Positions 15,501 to 23,103 of a stretch of DNA of 23,901 nucleotides are shown piece after piece; positions within the stretch are counted from its first letter, which is position 1, and each line of letters begins with the position of its first letter. The stretch lies in contig JACTVT010000034.1 of NCBI GenBank assembly GCA_014465955.1, positions 1-23,901 of the forward strand. The letters are read 5' to 3'. Under the pieces are notes generated by a model. The model was not told the origin of the DNA. It saw only the letters and a list, made by a program, of their open reading frames with translations, and did no database searches. Source of the DNA: Eubacterium sp. GTDB lineage: Bacteria > Bacillota > Clostridia > Oscillospirales > Acutalibacteraceae. A program made the translations under genes and the position numbers.

Positions 15501-15973
15501 GCGTAAACAAGTTTGTTTACAATATCGTCAACATTAACCATTTCGCCGACTGAAATTACGGCGGTTCGTTTCTGAAGTTCCGCAGGCGGCATAGTCATCT
15601 GCACGGCGGCATTAACAGAACATACAACGGCGGTAAATTCATCATTTAAAACTGCAGAAAGCACGCCGAGACGCAGGTGCTCAAACTCGTGCGACAGACC
15701 TGCCACCTGCTGAAAGGTGAACTCACGGGCAGGATAATAGAGAACGCCTGCCGAAACTGCACCCAGATTTTCGCTCATTTTAATAGCCGACGGTTCGTCG
15801 GGCATAATGATGAGTGCCTTTTTACCTTTATCGTTTATAATGCTGTGAATCAAATGCGGTTTGAACCCGTCGGGCACACCTATAGCCCCGACAGGCGTAC
15901 CCATGGGGTTTACACTGCCTGCGAGGCTTTTGAATTCACTGCTTTTTTCAAACATTTTTAAAAAGCAAGACAT
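12506..15973 (-). CDS. mfd: Transcription-repair coupling factor Mfd
   Basis: ATP-driven translocase that removes RNA polymerase stalled at DNA damage and recruits UvrA. The 1155-residue protein is full length. An N-terminal UvrB-like region spans about 1-340. The polymerase-interacting domain is at about 485-545 (LTVGDYIVHNVHGIGVFDG). Helicase motifs follow: Walker A GDVGFGKTE (640-648), DEEQ (741-744), LSATPIPRTL (766-775) and QIRGRVGR (910-917). A C-terminal autoinhibitory domain completes it. A GTG at 16009 could extend the frame by 12 residues, but would start inside a repeat hairpin; the ATG at 15973 is used, with a modest GAAAGAAG seven bases upstream. It follows pth, the order known from other Bacillota. 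Confidence 0.97.
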   Translation of the reverse strand: MSCFLKMFEKSSEFKSLAGSVNPMGTPVGAIGVPDGFKPHLIHSIINDKGKKALIIMPDEPSAIKMSENLGAVSAGVLYYPAREFTFQQVAGLSHEFEHLRLGVLSAVLNDEFTAVVCSVNAAVQMTMPPAELQKRTAVISVGEMVNVDDIVNKLVYAGYSRYDQVDGTSQFAVRGGIIDIFPPGFDEPVRIELWGDTVDTISHFDIATQRRTRNAKRIEIIPATEVLFDSKEKFAASIENLAKSLKGKAVKAREKLYEDAENLKNGLSIVCSDKYLPLAYESSGIFDYLGDNLLFICESARVKEKTNNQFKLMNEQVKWYLEDGTLCKGIDKFTLSFDELCRVYENHGAVYLDSLPRGSFDTPVANLSNFTIQSFNAWNGTFEQLKEDVAPLKEKGYTICVMAGTLRNAKALAYDLEEAGFNTVFSESYPQQFQSGAITVVSGTVSAGFQFSDIKFALITHTRTLQKKKKANKVHSKNAIHSLDELTVGDYIVHNVHGIGVFDGIQALELNKVKKDYIKISYAKGDVLYVPVTQLDLVSKYIGPGENTARVKINRLGGSEWKKAKAKVRSSVKDMAKELIALYAKRMSTKGFAFSEDTDMQRDFELRFAYDETDDQLRCVDEIKHDMERPVPMDRLLCGDVGFGKTEVALRGAFKCLSEGKQCAILVPTTVLAMQHFNTARSRMEAFPVRIEMLSRFVSPTKQKQVLKDLAEGKVDLLVGTHRIISKDIKFKDLGLLIVDEEQRFGVAQKEKIKEKFPKVDVLTLSATPIPRTLNMAMSGIRDMSLIEEAPGDRYPVQTYVVEYDFGVLAEAMEKELARGGQCYYLHNNIETIDHTAVRIKKAIPDANVGIAHGKMTEEQLSDVWAKLLSGEIDILVCTTIIETGVDVPNVNTLIIENADRMGLAQLHQIRGRVGRSSRRAFAYLTFTRGKELSDIATKRLEAIREYTEFGSGFKIAMRDLEIRGAGSLLGNKQHGHMEAVGYDMYLKLLADAVAEEKGEKKEEQEEKECLIDLPIEAHIPESYISSTPQRLSMYKRIAAIRSDADANDVYDELRDRFGAPPEAICGLVEISLLRNIAIKLGVYEITQRNGSVLFYMNEPDINLVMALNREMKGRVLLSAGKKAYIAVKLGYESSLETVRNSLSIMEKVCKSNE

Positions 15974-15999
15974 ATTATTTCTTCTTTCGTTGGTATTTC

Positions 16000-16079
16000 G
16001 GGAGGGCACAGAGACCCTCCCCTACAAAATTAATTTAATGATTTTTTGTAGGGTACGATGACCGCATCGTACCGTTTTT
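16000..16079. repeat. Two CCCTACA-edged hairpins facing each other
   Basis: The first stem is GGGAGGG (16000-16006) with CCCTCCC (16015-16021), then CTACA. The second, in inverted orientation, is TGTAG followed by GGTACGATG (16052-16060), ACCG loop and CATCGTACC (16065-16073), then GTTTTTAT. The edges CCCCTACAAAA and TTTTTGTAGGG can also pair with each other. The pair fills most of the pth-mfd gap. The second hairpin resembles a plus-strand terminator. Confidence 0.8.
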
Positions 16080-16105
16080 ATATAATGGCACAATAACCGA
16101 ATTGT

Positions 16106-16699
16106 TTACGAATTAAACAAATTCATTGCCTTATCAATTTCCTCATTTACGATATACGGCAGGGCATCGACTGTGTTTTCAAGCGCTGATTTTAAATCCT
16201 TTTCAAGTTCTTTCGGAAATCTGCCGAGCACCCAGTCAATAATATCATAATCCTCGCTTGGTTTTTTGCCGACGCCTACTTTGATACGCGGAAAATTTTC
16301 ACTGCCTAAATGAGCAATAATACTTTTCAGTCCGTTATGACCGCCTGCAGAACCCTTTCTTTTAATTCGTATCTGTCCTACATCAAAAGAGAAATCGTCT
16401 GAAATTACTATAACCCTTTCAGGCGGAATTTTATAAAAGCGTGCCGCCTCGCCGACAGCCTCACCTGAATTATTCATAAAGGTCTGCGGTTTCATAACAA
16501 GGCACTTTTTGCCGTTTATAACGGCATCACCTACAAGGGCATGGTATTTCAGTTTTTTTATATTCAGATTTTCTTTGACTGCAAGCAAATCCACTGCGAG
16601 AAATCCTGCGTTGTGGCGTGTCATTTCATACTTAGCACCCGGATTGCCGAGACCGACAATCAGGTAGTCATAACCGCCATTCGATTTTTTAAATATCAT
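16106..16699 (-). CDS. pth: Peptidyl-tRNA hydrolase
   Basis: Releases tRNA from peptidyl-tRNA that has dropped off the ribosome. The 197-residue length is normal for bacterial Pth. Family signatures are present: VGLGNPG at 15-21, the catalytic His29 in TRHNAGF, KPQTFMNNSG at 70-79, the acidic pair at 101-102, and GSAGGHNGLKSI at 116-127. AAGGAA lies six bases before the ATG. It is the second gene of the CNNM-pth-mfd-M23 group, and its pairing with mfd matches spoVC-mfd in Bacillus. Confidence 0.96.
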   Translation of the reverse strand: MIFKKSNGGYDYLIVGLGNPGAKYEMTRHNAGFLAVDLLAVKENLNIKKLKYHALVGDAVINGKKCLVMKPQTFMNNSGEAVGEAARFYKIPPERVIVISDDFSFDVGQIRIKRKGSAGGHNGLKSIIAHLGSENFPRIKVGVGKKPSEDYDIIDWVLGRFPKELEKDLKSALENTVDALPYIVNEEIDKAMNLFNS

Positions 16700-16723
16700 T
16701 TTTAATTCCTTTTTTATTGTTTT

Positions 16724-16789
16724 GGGTCGATGAAGGTTATTCCACTGTTAGGGGAAATGTCTGCCGAATTGCAAATTTCGACCCCTACA
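16724..16789. repeat. Long-loop CCCCTACA-edged repeat after the CNNM/CBS gene
   Basis: GGGTCGA (16724-16730) pairs with TCGACCC (16778-16784), then CTACA; the loop of 47 bases holds no gene. The CTACA edge touches the stop codon of the CNNM/CBS gene, so the repeat appears inserted exactly at that gene's end. Confidence 0.72.
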
Positions 16790-18064
16790 TTAGTTTTTCA
16801 AATCATCATTATCATTAATATCAACGGTAATTTTAATTTTATCTGCTCTTTTGCCGTCTACGCTCAGCACACGGGCGGTAATATTGTCAAATTCGGCAAC
16901 ATCGTCTGTCTCGGGGATTTTATCAAGCAGCATCATAATAAAGCCGTTTACGGTTGTAACATCATCTTCAACACGGTTTATTTTGAAATATTCAAAGAAA
17001 TCCTCAAGTGATGCCGAGCCGTCTGCAATATACTCGTTATCGCTGATTTTTTCAAAATCAACTTCAACCTCATCGTGTTCGTCCCATATTTCACCTACAA
17101 GTTCCTCAAGTATATCCTCAAGCGTTACAATACCCTCCGTGCCGCCGAATTCATCAATAACAACGGCAAGATGTGTCTTATTTTTCTGAAAAATACGCAG
17201 AAGTTTTGAGATTTTTGTATCGGGTGAAACGCTCGGAACAGGCTTTAAAATCGTTCTGAGAGATTTCAGATTTCTGTCCTTGGCATTTTCAAAATCACGG
17301 TGGTGAATCAGCCCGACAATGTTATCAATATCGTTGATATAAACAGGCAGTCTGCTTCGGTTGCTTGTTTTAAATACCTTTTCAATTTCATTAAACGACG
17401 CATATTTGTCAACAGCGTCAACATCAATTCTTGGGGTAAGAATGTCAATAACATCAATATCGTCAAACTCAATGGATGAGCGGATAAGTTTTGACTCATT
17501 TTCGTCAATTTCGCCGCCTGTGTGCGCTTCGTTTACGTATGTTTTCAGTTCTTCTTCAGTCACGGCACTTACTTTGCCGAGACCGAAAATTTTATTCATC
17601 AGTTTAGACCATCCACGGAAAAACAAGGAAAGCGGGCTGAACAGAATAATGAAAAATTTAACAAGCGGTGAAATCAGAATTGCATAACTTTCGGCACGCT
17701 CTTTTGCTATCTGCTTTGGCGTAACCTCACCGAAAATAAGCACAACAATTGTCATAATAATTGTTGAAAGCGTTGTGCCGAGGCTTTCGCCGTAAATGCC
17801 CGTAAAAACAATGGTTGAAATTGCCGTACATGCAATATTTACAAGGTTGTTGCCGATTAAAATTGTAGACAAAACAACATCATATTCTTCGGAAAGGGAA
17901 AGTGCCCTTTTAATTCTTTTTGTTTTTTTGCCCTCTTCACCGAGCATTGATTTAAGTTTTACCTGATTAAGTGAAGAAAATGCCGTTTCGGCAGACGAAA
18001 AAAAGGCGCTTAAAACAACAAGCACCGCCATTACAATAATTAATCGGACAGAATCGCTATCCAT
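16790..18064 (-). CDS. CNNM/CBS-domain membrane protein (hemolysin C / CorC-like, UPF0053)
   Basis: A 424-residue membrane protein of the CNNM family, linked to magnesium export or resistance; the old name hemolysin is not a good guide. Domains in order: CNNM membrane part at about 1-190, with SAFFSSAETAFSSLN at 19-33 and FGEVTPKQIAKE at 111-122; paired CBS domains at about 205-325, including DEFGGTEGIVTLEDILEE; and a C-terminal CorC_HlyC domain at about 335-418. The second ATG (18064) has AAGGAG at seven bases, while the first (18070) is only one base from it, so 18064 is chosen. Its gap to pth is mostly a repeat. No clear promoter was found upstream. Confidence 0.92.
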   Translation of the reverse strand: MDSDSVRLIIVMAVLVVLSAFFSSAETAFSSLNQVKLKSMLGEEGKKTKRIKRALSLSEEYDVVLSTILIGNNLVNIACTAISTIVFTGIYGESLGTTLSTIIMTIVVLIFGEVTPKQIAKERAESYAILISPLVKFFIILFSPLSLFFRGWSKLMNKIFGLGKVSAVTEEELKTYVNEAHTGGEIDENESKLIRSSIEFDDIDVIDILTPRIDVDAVDKYASFNEIEKVFKTSNRSRLPVYINDIDNIVGLIHHRDFENAKDRNLKSLRTILKPVPSVSPDTKISKLLRIFQKNKTHLAVVIDEFGGTEGIVTLEDILEELVGEIWDEHDEVEVDFEKISDNEYIADGSASLEDFFEYFKINRVEDDVTTVNGFIMMLLDKIPETDDVAEFDNITARVLSVDGKRADKIKITVDINDNDDLKN

Positions 18065-18135
18065 TTTCATACTCCTTTAAATTTATTTTCGACAGAGCGC
18101 AGAGACCCTTTCAATATCGGATTATTTGATTATAC

Positions 18136-18162
18136 GGTGCATCGGGGACGCCGCACCCTACG
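18136..18162. repeat. CCCTAC-edged hairpin repeat (diverged)
   Basis: GGTGC (18136-18140) pairs with GCACC (18153-18157), then CTACG. It shares GGGGACGCCG and the CTAC edge with the element at 7127, but the stem has changed on both sides. A TATA-rich stretch beside it gives no convincing promoter. Confidence 0.68.
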
Positions 18163-18201
18163 ATTGTGTTTTTGCAAACCCAACATACCGTAATATGTTA
18201 T

Positions 18202-18225
18202 GGGGCATATCATCTGATATGCCCC
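18202..18225. other. Strong hairpin after the radical SAM gene, T-tract on plus strand
   Basis: A perfect 10-bp stem GGGGCATATC/GATATGCCCC with 4-base loop begins 20 bases past the radical SAM stop. TTTTATACATTTTT follows it on the plus strand, whereas ATAACAT follows it in the gene's own direction. It is placed like a terminator for the minus-strand gene but built like one for the plus strand. A weaker AACATA/TATGTT repeat lies beside it. Confidence 0.65.
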
Positions 18226-18245
18226 TTTTATACATTTTTATGTAA

Positions 18246-19676
18246 TTAATCTTCTGTTTTTACAAATTCTTCAAAATCACGTTCTTCGTCGGATTTTTCA
18301 AAATTATACATATTTTCGTCTTTAACGTGCTTTCTGATGTATTCATCTCTGTCGAAAAGTTCATCAGCCTTAACCTTCCAAGCCTTTGCAGCCTCAATGG
18401 TTTTATCAAACAGTTCGTTTGCAGATTCGGGATTCTGCATCTCTGTTGAATAGGCACCTGTTTCGCTTACCATTTTGCTGATAGCGCCCGGGTTATCAAG
18501 CACAGGGCACGGACGGAGCATATTGTTGTTGAATGGCTGATTTTTCTTGTAAGCCATAAAAATAGGGCTTTGAAGTGCCTCAAGCACCGAACATTCCTTA
18601 ATATTTACATTTGAATAATGAACAAATGCGCAAGGCTCGCAGTCGCCGTTTGAATTGATATGGAAATAATGACGTCCGCCTGCAATACAGCCCTGAACAT
18701 ATTCGCCGTCGTTCCAGAAATCAAGAGCAAAAATCGGTTTTGTATGACGCCATTCATGCATTTTCTTATACATTAAAGCACGTTGGTCGGCAGTTGCCAT
18801 AAGTTCTGTTACGGCACCGTTGCCTGTAGGCATATATGTAAAGAACCACGCAAATTTAACGCCTTTGTCAATAAGCCAATCCATATATTCATCAGATGAT
18901 AAAACATCTGTGTTTTTGCTTGTGTAGCAAAGTGATGCGCCGAAAGGAATGCCTCTGTCTTTAAGGCGCTGCATTGCGGCAGTACATTTTTGGAATGTGC
19001 CGTTGCCGCGGCGGAAATCGTTTTCCTCTTCATAGCCTTCAATTGAAAATGCAGGCAGGAAGTTGCCGACCTCGCCGATTTCATCTGCAAAACTGTCGTC
19101 AATCAGCGTGCCGTTTGTAAAACTCATAAAAATACAATCGGGATTTTCACGGCAAAGGCGCATAAGGTCTGCCCTTCTCATTGTAGGCTCGCCGCCTGTG
19201 TAAAGATACATATATGTACCGAGTTCCTTGCCTTGACGAATAATTCTTGCAAGGTCATCATATGAAAGTGAGCTCTCGTGACCGTATTCGGCAGCCCAGC
19301 AGCCTGTGCATTTAAGATTGCATGCAGCAGTAGGGTCCATAAGAATTGCCCACGGAACATTGCAGCCGTACTTTTCAATAGCAGCCATACGAATATCGTA
19401 ACTGTTGATTGCAACATTAAGTGCAGGCGGAATCAGTTTCATTACCGAGTCTTCATTCAAATCACAAATAAGGCTTTTTGCAAACTGCATCCAGTTGTTA
19501 TTCGGGTCGTCAAGCACCTTGTGAAGACCTGCATATGTGCTTCTGTTTACCTTTTTAACGTCTGCCATTTCAAGCAGTGATAAAAGTTTAGGTGCATTAT
19601 TATAAAAATCTTTTCTTGCATATTTAATTGCTTGTTTGATGGCAACACCCATTGCTGCCTCTTTAAAACTTTTCAT
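18246..19676 (-). CDS. Radical SAM protein with SPASM-like cysteine-rich C-terminal region
   Basis: A 476-residue enzyme of unknown substrate. Residues 1-100 are a mostly helical extension. The radical SAM core follows, with the 4Fe-4S motif Cys119-x3-Cys123-x2-Cys126 (CNLKCTGC) and TGGEP at 160-164. Further cysteines at 330, 346, 349, 362 and 390 (including CEPC) suggest at least one additional iron-sulfur cluster, as in SPASM/twitch enzymes. No peptide precursor gene was seen next to it, and no pathway neighbour hints at the substrate. The ATG has AGAGGT seven bases upstream. It has its own promoter and looks like a single-gene unit. Confidence 0.88.
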   Translation of the reverse strand: MKSFKEAAMGVAIKQAIKYARKDFYNNAPKLLSLLEMADVKKVNRSTYAGLHKVLDDPNNNWMQFAKSLICDLNEDSVMKLIPPALNVAINSYDIRMAAIEKYGCNVPWAILMDPTAACNLKCTGCWAAEYGHESSLSYDDLARIIRQGKELGTYMYLYTGGEPTMRRADLMRLCRENPDCIFMSFTNGTLIDDSFADEIGEVGNFLPAFSIEGYEEENDFRRGNGTFQKCTAAMQRLKDRGIPFGASLCYTSKNTDVLSSDEYMDWLIDKGVKFAWFFTYMPTGNGAVTELMATADQRALMYKKMHEWRHTKPIFALDFWNDGEYVQGCIAGGRHYFHINSNGDCEPCAFVHYSNVNIKECSVLEALQSPIFMAYKKNQPFNNNMLRPCPVLDNPGAISKMVSETGAYSTEMQNPESANELFDKTIEAAKAWKVKADELFDRDEYIRKHVKDENMYNFEKSDEERDFEEFVKTED

Positions 19677-19753
19677 TCTGATTACCTCTTAAGTGAAATC
19701 GTATTCACTCATTTTTTGCTGAAATTAAATATAATAAAAAAGTGCGTGAGATA

Positions 19754-19782
19754 AATATATGCCTTTTGCTAAAAAAAGTCAA
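19754..19782 (-). promoter_or_regulatory. Promoter of the radical SAM gene
   Basis: Minus-strand TTGACT (19777-19782), 17-base spacer, TATATT (19754-19759). The leader of about 70 bases contains a small AGTGAA/TTCACT hairpin just before the ribosome binding site. Confidence 0.82.
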
Positions 19783-19838
19783 GTAAAATTATTTTCTTTA
19801 AGAAATTCTTAACTTTATTGAATTACAATATTAGATTA

Positions 19839-20004
19839 GGCTTCTCCTTGAGGCGACGCCCCTGTTAGGGGAGATGCCACGCAGTGGCAGAGGGGTCTGC
19901 CGTCTGCGGCTAAGCAAAAGCTGTCACCGCAGGTGACTGATGAGGTGGAAATACAAAACACCTCATCCACCGCAAGCGGTCCCCCTTCCCCTCAAGGGGA
20001 AGGC
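19839..20004. repeat. MITE-like structured repeat
   Basis: About 166 bases with terminal inverted repeats matching at 12 of 14 bases (GGCTTCTCCTTGAG at left, inverse GCCTTCCCCTTGAG at right). The inside is full of short perfect hairpins: CCCCT-GTT-AGGGG, TGCCAC-GCA-GTGGCA, GTCACC-GCA-GGTGAC, GAGGTG...CACCTC, ACCGC-AA-GCGGT and CCTTCCCC-TCAA-GGGGAAGG. No transposase. It lies 18 bases beyond the beta-galactosidase stop. Repeats starting GGCTTCCCCTTGAGGGG are, from memory, scattered in gut Clostridia genomes. The 346-base gap 19677-20022 holds only this and the radical SAM promoter and leader. Confidence 0.78.
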
Positions 20005-20022
20005 ATAATAGAGTCAATACCT

Positions 20023-23000
20023 CTAAAACCTAATCTGAAATTTAAGACGATAAACCCTGTCGGTTTTATTCATATATTTTTCGTTGCATTTTGCGCCCCA
20101 ACTGTCGTAGCCTCCGACACCCTGCTGGCGTGCAATAACACGTACAACAGTTTTATCGCTCTGCGGCAAATCCTTTTTGTGCCATGCATTTTCAAGTTCA
20201 AGCGGCAGATAATGACTTGCATTGAACTCCATAACAGGCTCGGCAATCACAGTAAAGGTTTTCTTATTGCCTACAAGCGTTGCATATCTTACGCCTGTTC
20301 TGTTGCCGCATTCTTGAGGCTTAAGATAATCGGTATACATATCTGTAACCGTTGTGTTGTAAACGCCAAGTTTGACGCCGTTGTTTCTGTCTATATAATT
20401 CTCATGCGGACCGTTGCCGAGATAAGTAACATTTTCAAAATCGGCAGGCAGTTCAAACAGCATCGAAACCTCGGGGATTTCAGGCAATGAACTGTCGGGA
20501 TAAAACTGCATATCAACCTCAATACCCTTTGACGTGATGGTGTAAATTATTGACGCCTTTGATTCGGGCTGCGTGCAGATTGTTGCACCGCAGGTAATAA
20601 TAACCTTTTTCTCGTTTTCGATAATTTTATAGCCTTTGATGCTGAACTTTGTATTATTATAAATACCGGGGGTTGTGCCTGCGTCGCGCCAGCAGCCAAG
20701 TCTTGAGCCTGCACGTGAGCCCCTGTCATTATCGGTAAGGGCACGCCAGAAATTGAGACGAACAGGTGCAGAAAGCAGTTCCTCGCCGCCGACTTTAATT
20801 GAATACAGTTGATTGCGCTCTCTTTTTTCAAATCTGATATGAACATCATCACAGAAAATACGCAGTGAACCGTAAGTATCTGCCACGATAAGCGGCAAAT
20901 CTCCCTTCGGTTCATCGTATGTATTTTCAAACTCATTAATGACAAACTGCTGTTCGGCAATAACGTGGCCTGCATCACACCATGGTGTATTTTCCTTAAC
21001 TCTGAGTTCAAGATTAAGATAACATTCCGTGCTTGTAACTTTATTCAGTTCCAAATCAAGAACATATTTTTCGCCCGGTTTAACATCAATTTCGGCAGAA
21101 CCTTCACGGAAAATGCCTTTGTCAGAGCACTGGCACCAGTAGAGTTCAAATTCGTTAAGATTTGTGAAAAGGAACTTGTTTTTGATTTCAATTACGCCTT
21201 TTTCGGCGTTGATATCCTTAAAATCTACATTCTGATATAATTTTTTGATTTCGTATAATTTCGGGGTCGGCTTTCTGTCACCAAACAGAAGACCGTTGCC
21301 GCAGAAATGACCGTCGTGCGGATTTTCGCCGAAATCACCGCCGTAAGCAAGATATTCATTGTCGTTTTCATCTGTTGTCATTATAGCCTGATCGACCCAA
21401 TCCCACACAAAACCGCCCTGAAGACAGGGATACTTATCCCAAAGCGTGGTATATTCGGCAGTTGAACCGCAGGAATTGCCCATTGCGTGCGTATATTCAC
21501 ACAAAATATAAGGCCTTTTATCTCTGCCGGTAAGCGCATATTCCTCACAGTCAATCGGTTTTGCGTACATCTTAGACTGCACGTCCGAAAGGTGCTTTTC
21601 ATTCGGGTCACGGTCACATTCAAAATGAACAAAACGGCTTGCGTCGGCATCTTTAATCCAGTTATACATTTTCTTGGGTGTTTCACCGCCGAGGCTTTCG
21701 TTTCCGAGACTCCAGCAAACAACGCAGGTGTGGTTTTTATCACGGTTGTAAAGTGCCTTGATACGCTCCATACAAGCCTTTTCCCATTCGGGCCTTGATG
21801 CAGGCAACTGCGGACATCCGATTATCTTTGACCAGCCCGTTCCGTGTGTTTCCATATTATTCTCGTCGATAACATAAAGACCGTATTCATCGCAGAGTTC
21901 CAGCCAGCGGGGGCAGTTCGGATAATGCGAGGTGCGAACTGCGTTGATATTATTCTGCTTCATCTGCAGAATATCGCTTATCATAACCTCTTCAGTCATA
22001 TATCTGCCTGTTCGACAGTCAAATTCGTGGCGGTTTGTACCCTTGAACACAATTCTTTCGCCGTTGAAAAATATAATGCCGTCTCTGATTTCAATTTTTC
22101 TGAAACCGAATTTTGCACTGATATATTCAATCGGAATGCCGTTGCTTTTAAGTGTTATAACAAGAGTGTAAAGGTTAGGACTTTCGGCACTCCAGAATTT
22201 TGCATTTGTAACAATTGATTTAAGTGTTGTAATATTATCCTCTTCAACATATCTGCTGTCAAACGCTGCCATTTCGCCGTTTTCATCAAGTATCGCAATA
22301 TCAAGTGACAAAAACTCATATGCACCGTTTGTTTTTACAAGAACATCAAAATAGCCGTCTTTAAAGCCCTCACCAGGCTCTGCTTTGATAACATAATCAC
22401 GTATATATTCACGCTCGGTAGTATAAATATAAACATCACGGAAAATACCTGCCATACGCCACATATCCTGACATTCAAGCCAAGAGCCTGTGCACCAGCG
22501 GTAAACCTCTACGCCGATAACGTTTGAGCCCTCAACAAGGTATCTTGTAATATCAAATTCGGCACGGTTGAAGGTCGACTCGCTGTATCCGATTCTTTCA
22601 CCGTTTACATAAAGATAAAAAGCAGACTCCACACCCTCAAAGCAAAGCACAATACGCTTTGAAAGCAGACTCTGATTTATATGAATTCTTTTAAGATAAC
22701 AGCCTACGGGATTATGCTTTGTGGGTGCATTCGGCGGGCAGATATCTTCACTGCCCTCCCAAGGATAGCGCACATTGCAGTACTGATTTTGGTCATAGCC
22801 CTGCATTGTCCATGAACCGGGCACCTGAATACTGTCCCAATTATGTGAATCATAAAGCGGCTGAGCAAAATCAGACGGTCTGTAGGCATAATTTTTATAA
22901 AGTTTGAATTTCCACTTGCCGTTTAATAATTTACAGCGTGATGACGCATATCGGTTACACTTTTTAGCCTCTTCGTAATTTTCATAAGGCATAAGCGTTG

Positions 23001-23082
23001 CGTGCTGCGGTAATTTATTTACCCCCACAATTTCGGGATTTCCCTGCCATTCCGAATATCCGTCAATAAAATTTCTTTCCAT
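20023..23082 (-). CDS. lacZ: Beta-galactosidase, GH2 LacZ type
   Basis: Large GH2 glycosidase of 1019 residues, close in length and order to E. coli LacZ: sugar-binding jelly roll (about 45-220, with CYLKRIHI), Ig-like domain, TIM barrel from about 330, and C-terminal small-chain domain from about 730. In this numbering the acid/base is Glu462 (CWSLGNESLGG) and the nucleophile Glu529 (ILCEYTHAMGNS). GTNRHEFD and NNMETHG are also LacZ-like. No signal peptide is present, so it should act in the cytoplasm on imported lactose or other beta-galactosides. The ATG at 23082 has GGAGAG seven bases upstream; the ATG at 23097 is too close to the previous gene's stop. It lies 21 bases after the sugar transferase and probably shares its transcript. 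No sugar transporter is in view. Confidence 0.93.
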   Translation of the reverse strand: MERNFIDGYSEWQGNPEIVGVNKLPQHATLMPYENYEEAKKCNRYASSRCKLLNGKWKFKLYKNYAYRPSDFAQPLYDSHNWDSIQVPGSWTMQGYDQNQYCNVRYPWEGSEDICPPNAPTKHNPVGCYLKRIHINQSLLSKRIVLCFEGVESAFYLYVNGERIGYSESTFNRAEFDITRYLVEGSNVIGVEVYRWCTGSWLECQDMWRMAGIFRDVYIYTTEREYIRDYVIKAEPGEGFKDGYFDVLVKTNGAYEFLSLDIAILDENGEMAAFDSRYVEEDNITTLKSIVTNAKFWSAESPNLYTLVITLKSNGIPIEYISAKFGFRKIEIRDGIIFFNGERIVFKGTNRHEFDCRTGRYMTEEVMISDILQMKQNNINAVRTSHYPNCPRWLELCDEYGLYVIDENNMETHGTGWSKIIGCPQLPASRPEWEKACMERIKALYNRDKNHTCVVCWSLGNESLGGETPKKMYNWIKDADASRFVHFECDRDPNEKHLSDVQSKMYAKPIDCEEYALTGRDKRPYILCEYTHAMGNSCGSTAEYTTLWDKYPCLQGGFVWDWVDQAIMTTDENDNEYLAYGGDFGENPHDGHFCGNGLLFGDRKPTPKLYEIKKLYQNVDFKDINAEKGVIEIKNKFLFTNLNEFELYWCQCSDKGIFREGSAEIDVKPGEKYVLDLELNKVTSTECYLNLELRVKENTPWCDAGHVIAEQQFVINEFENTYDEPKGDLPLIVADTYGSLRIFCDDVHIRFEKRERNQLYSIKVGGEELLSAPVRLNFWRALTDNDRGSRAGSRLGCWRDAGTTPGIYNNTKFSIKGYKIIENEKKVIITCGATICTQPESKASIIYTITSKGIEVDMQFYPDSSLPEIPEVSMLFELPADFENVTYLGNGPHENYIDRNNGVKLGVYNTTVTDMYTDYLKPQECGNRTGVRYATLVGNKKTFTVIAEPVMEFNASHYLPLELENAWHKKDLPQSDKTVVRVIARQQGVGGYDSWGAKCNEKYMNKTDRVYRLKFQIRF

Positions 23083-23103
23083 AATGCAACTCTCCATCGC
23101 AAT

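Noticed and set aside
18065..18135. TATAAT-like box as promoter of the CNNM-pth-mfd group
   Set aside because: No acceptable -35 box at 16-18 bases; the promoter of this group remains unlocated.
19933..20490. 185-residue plus-strand frame
   Set aside because: It begins in the MITE-like repeat and runs antisense to the end of the beta-galactosidase gene; no promoter or family features.
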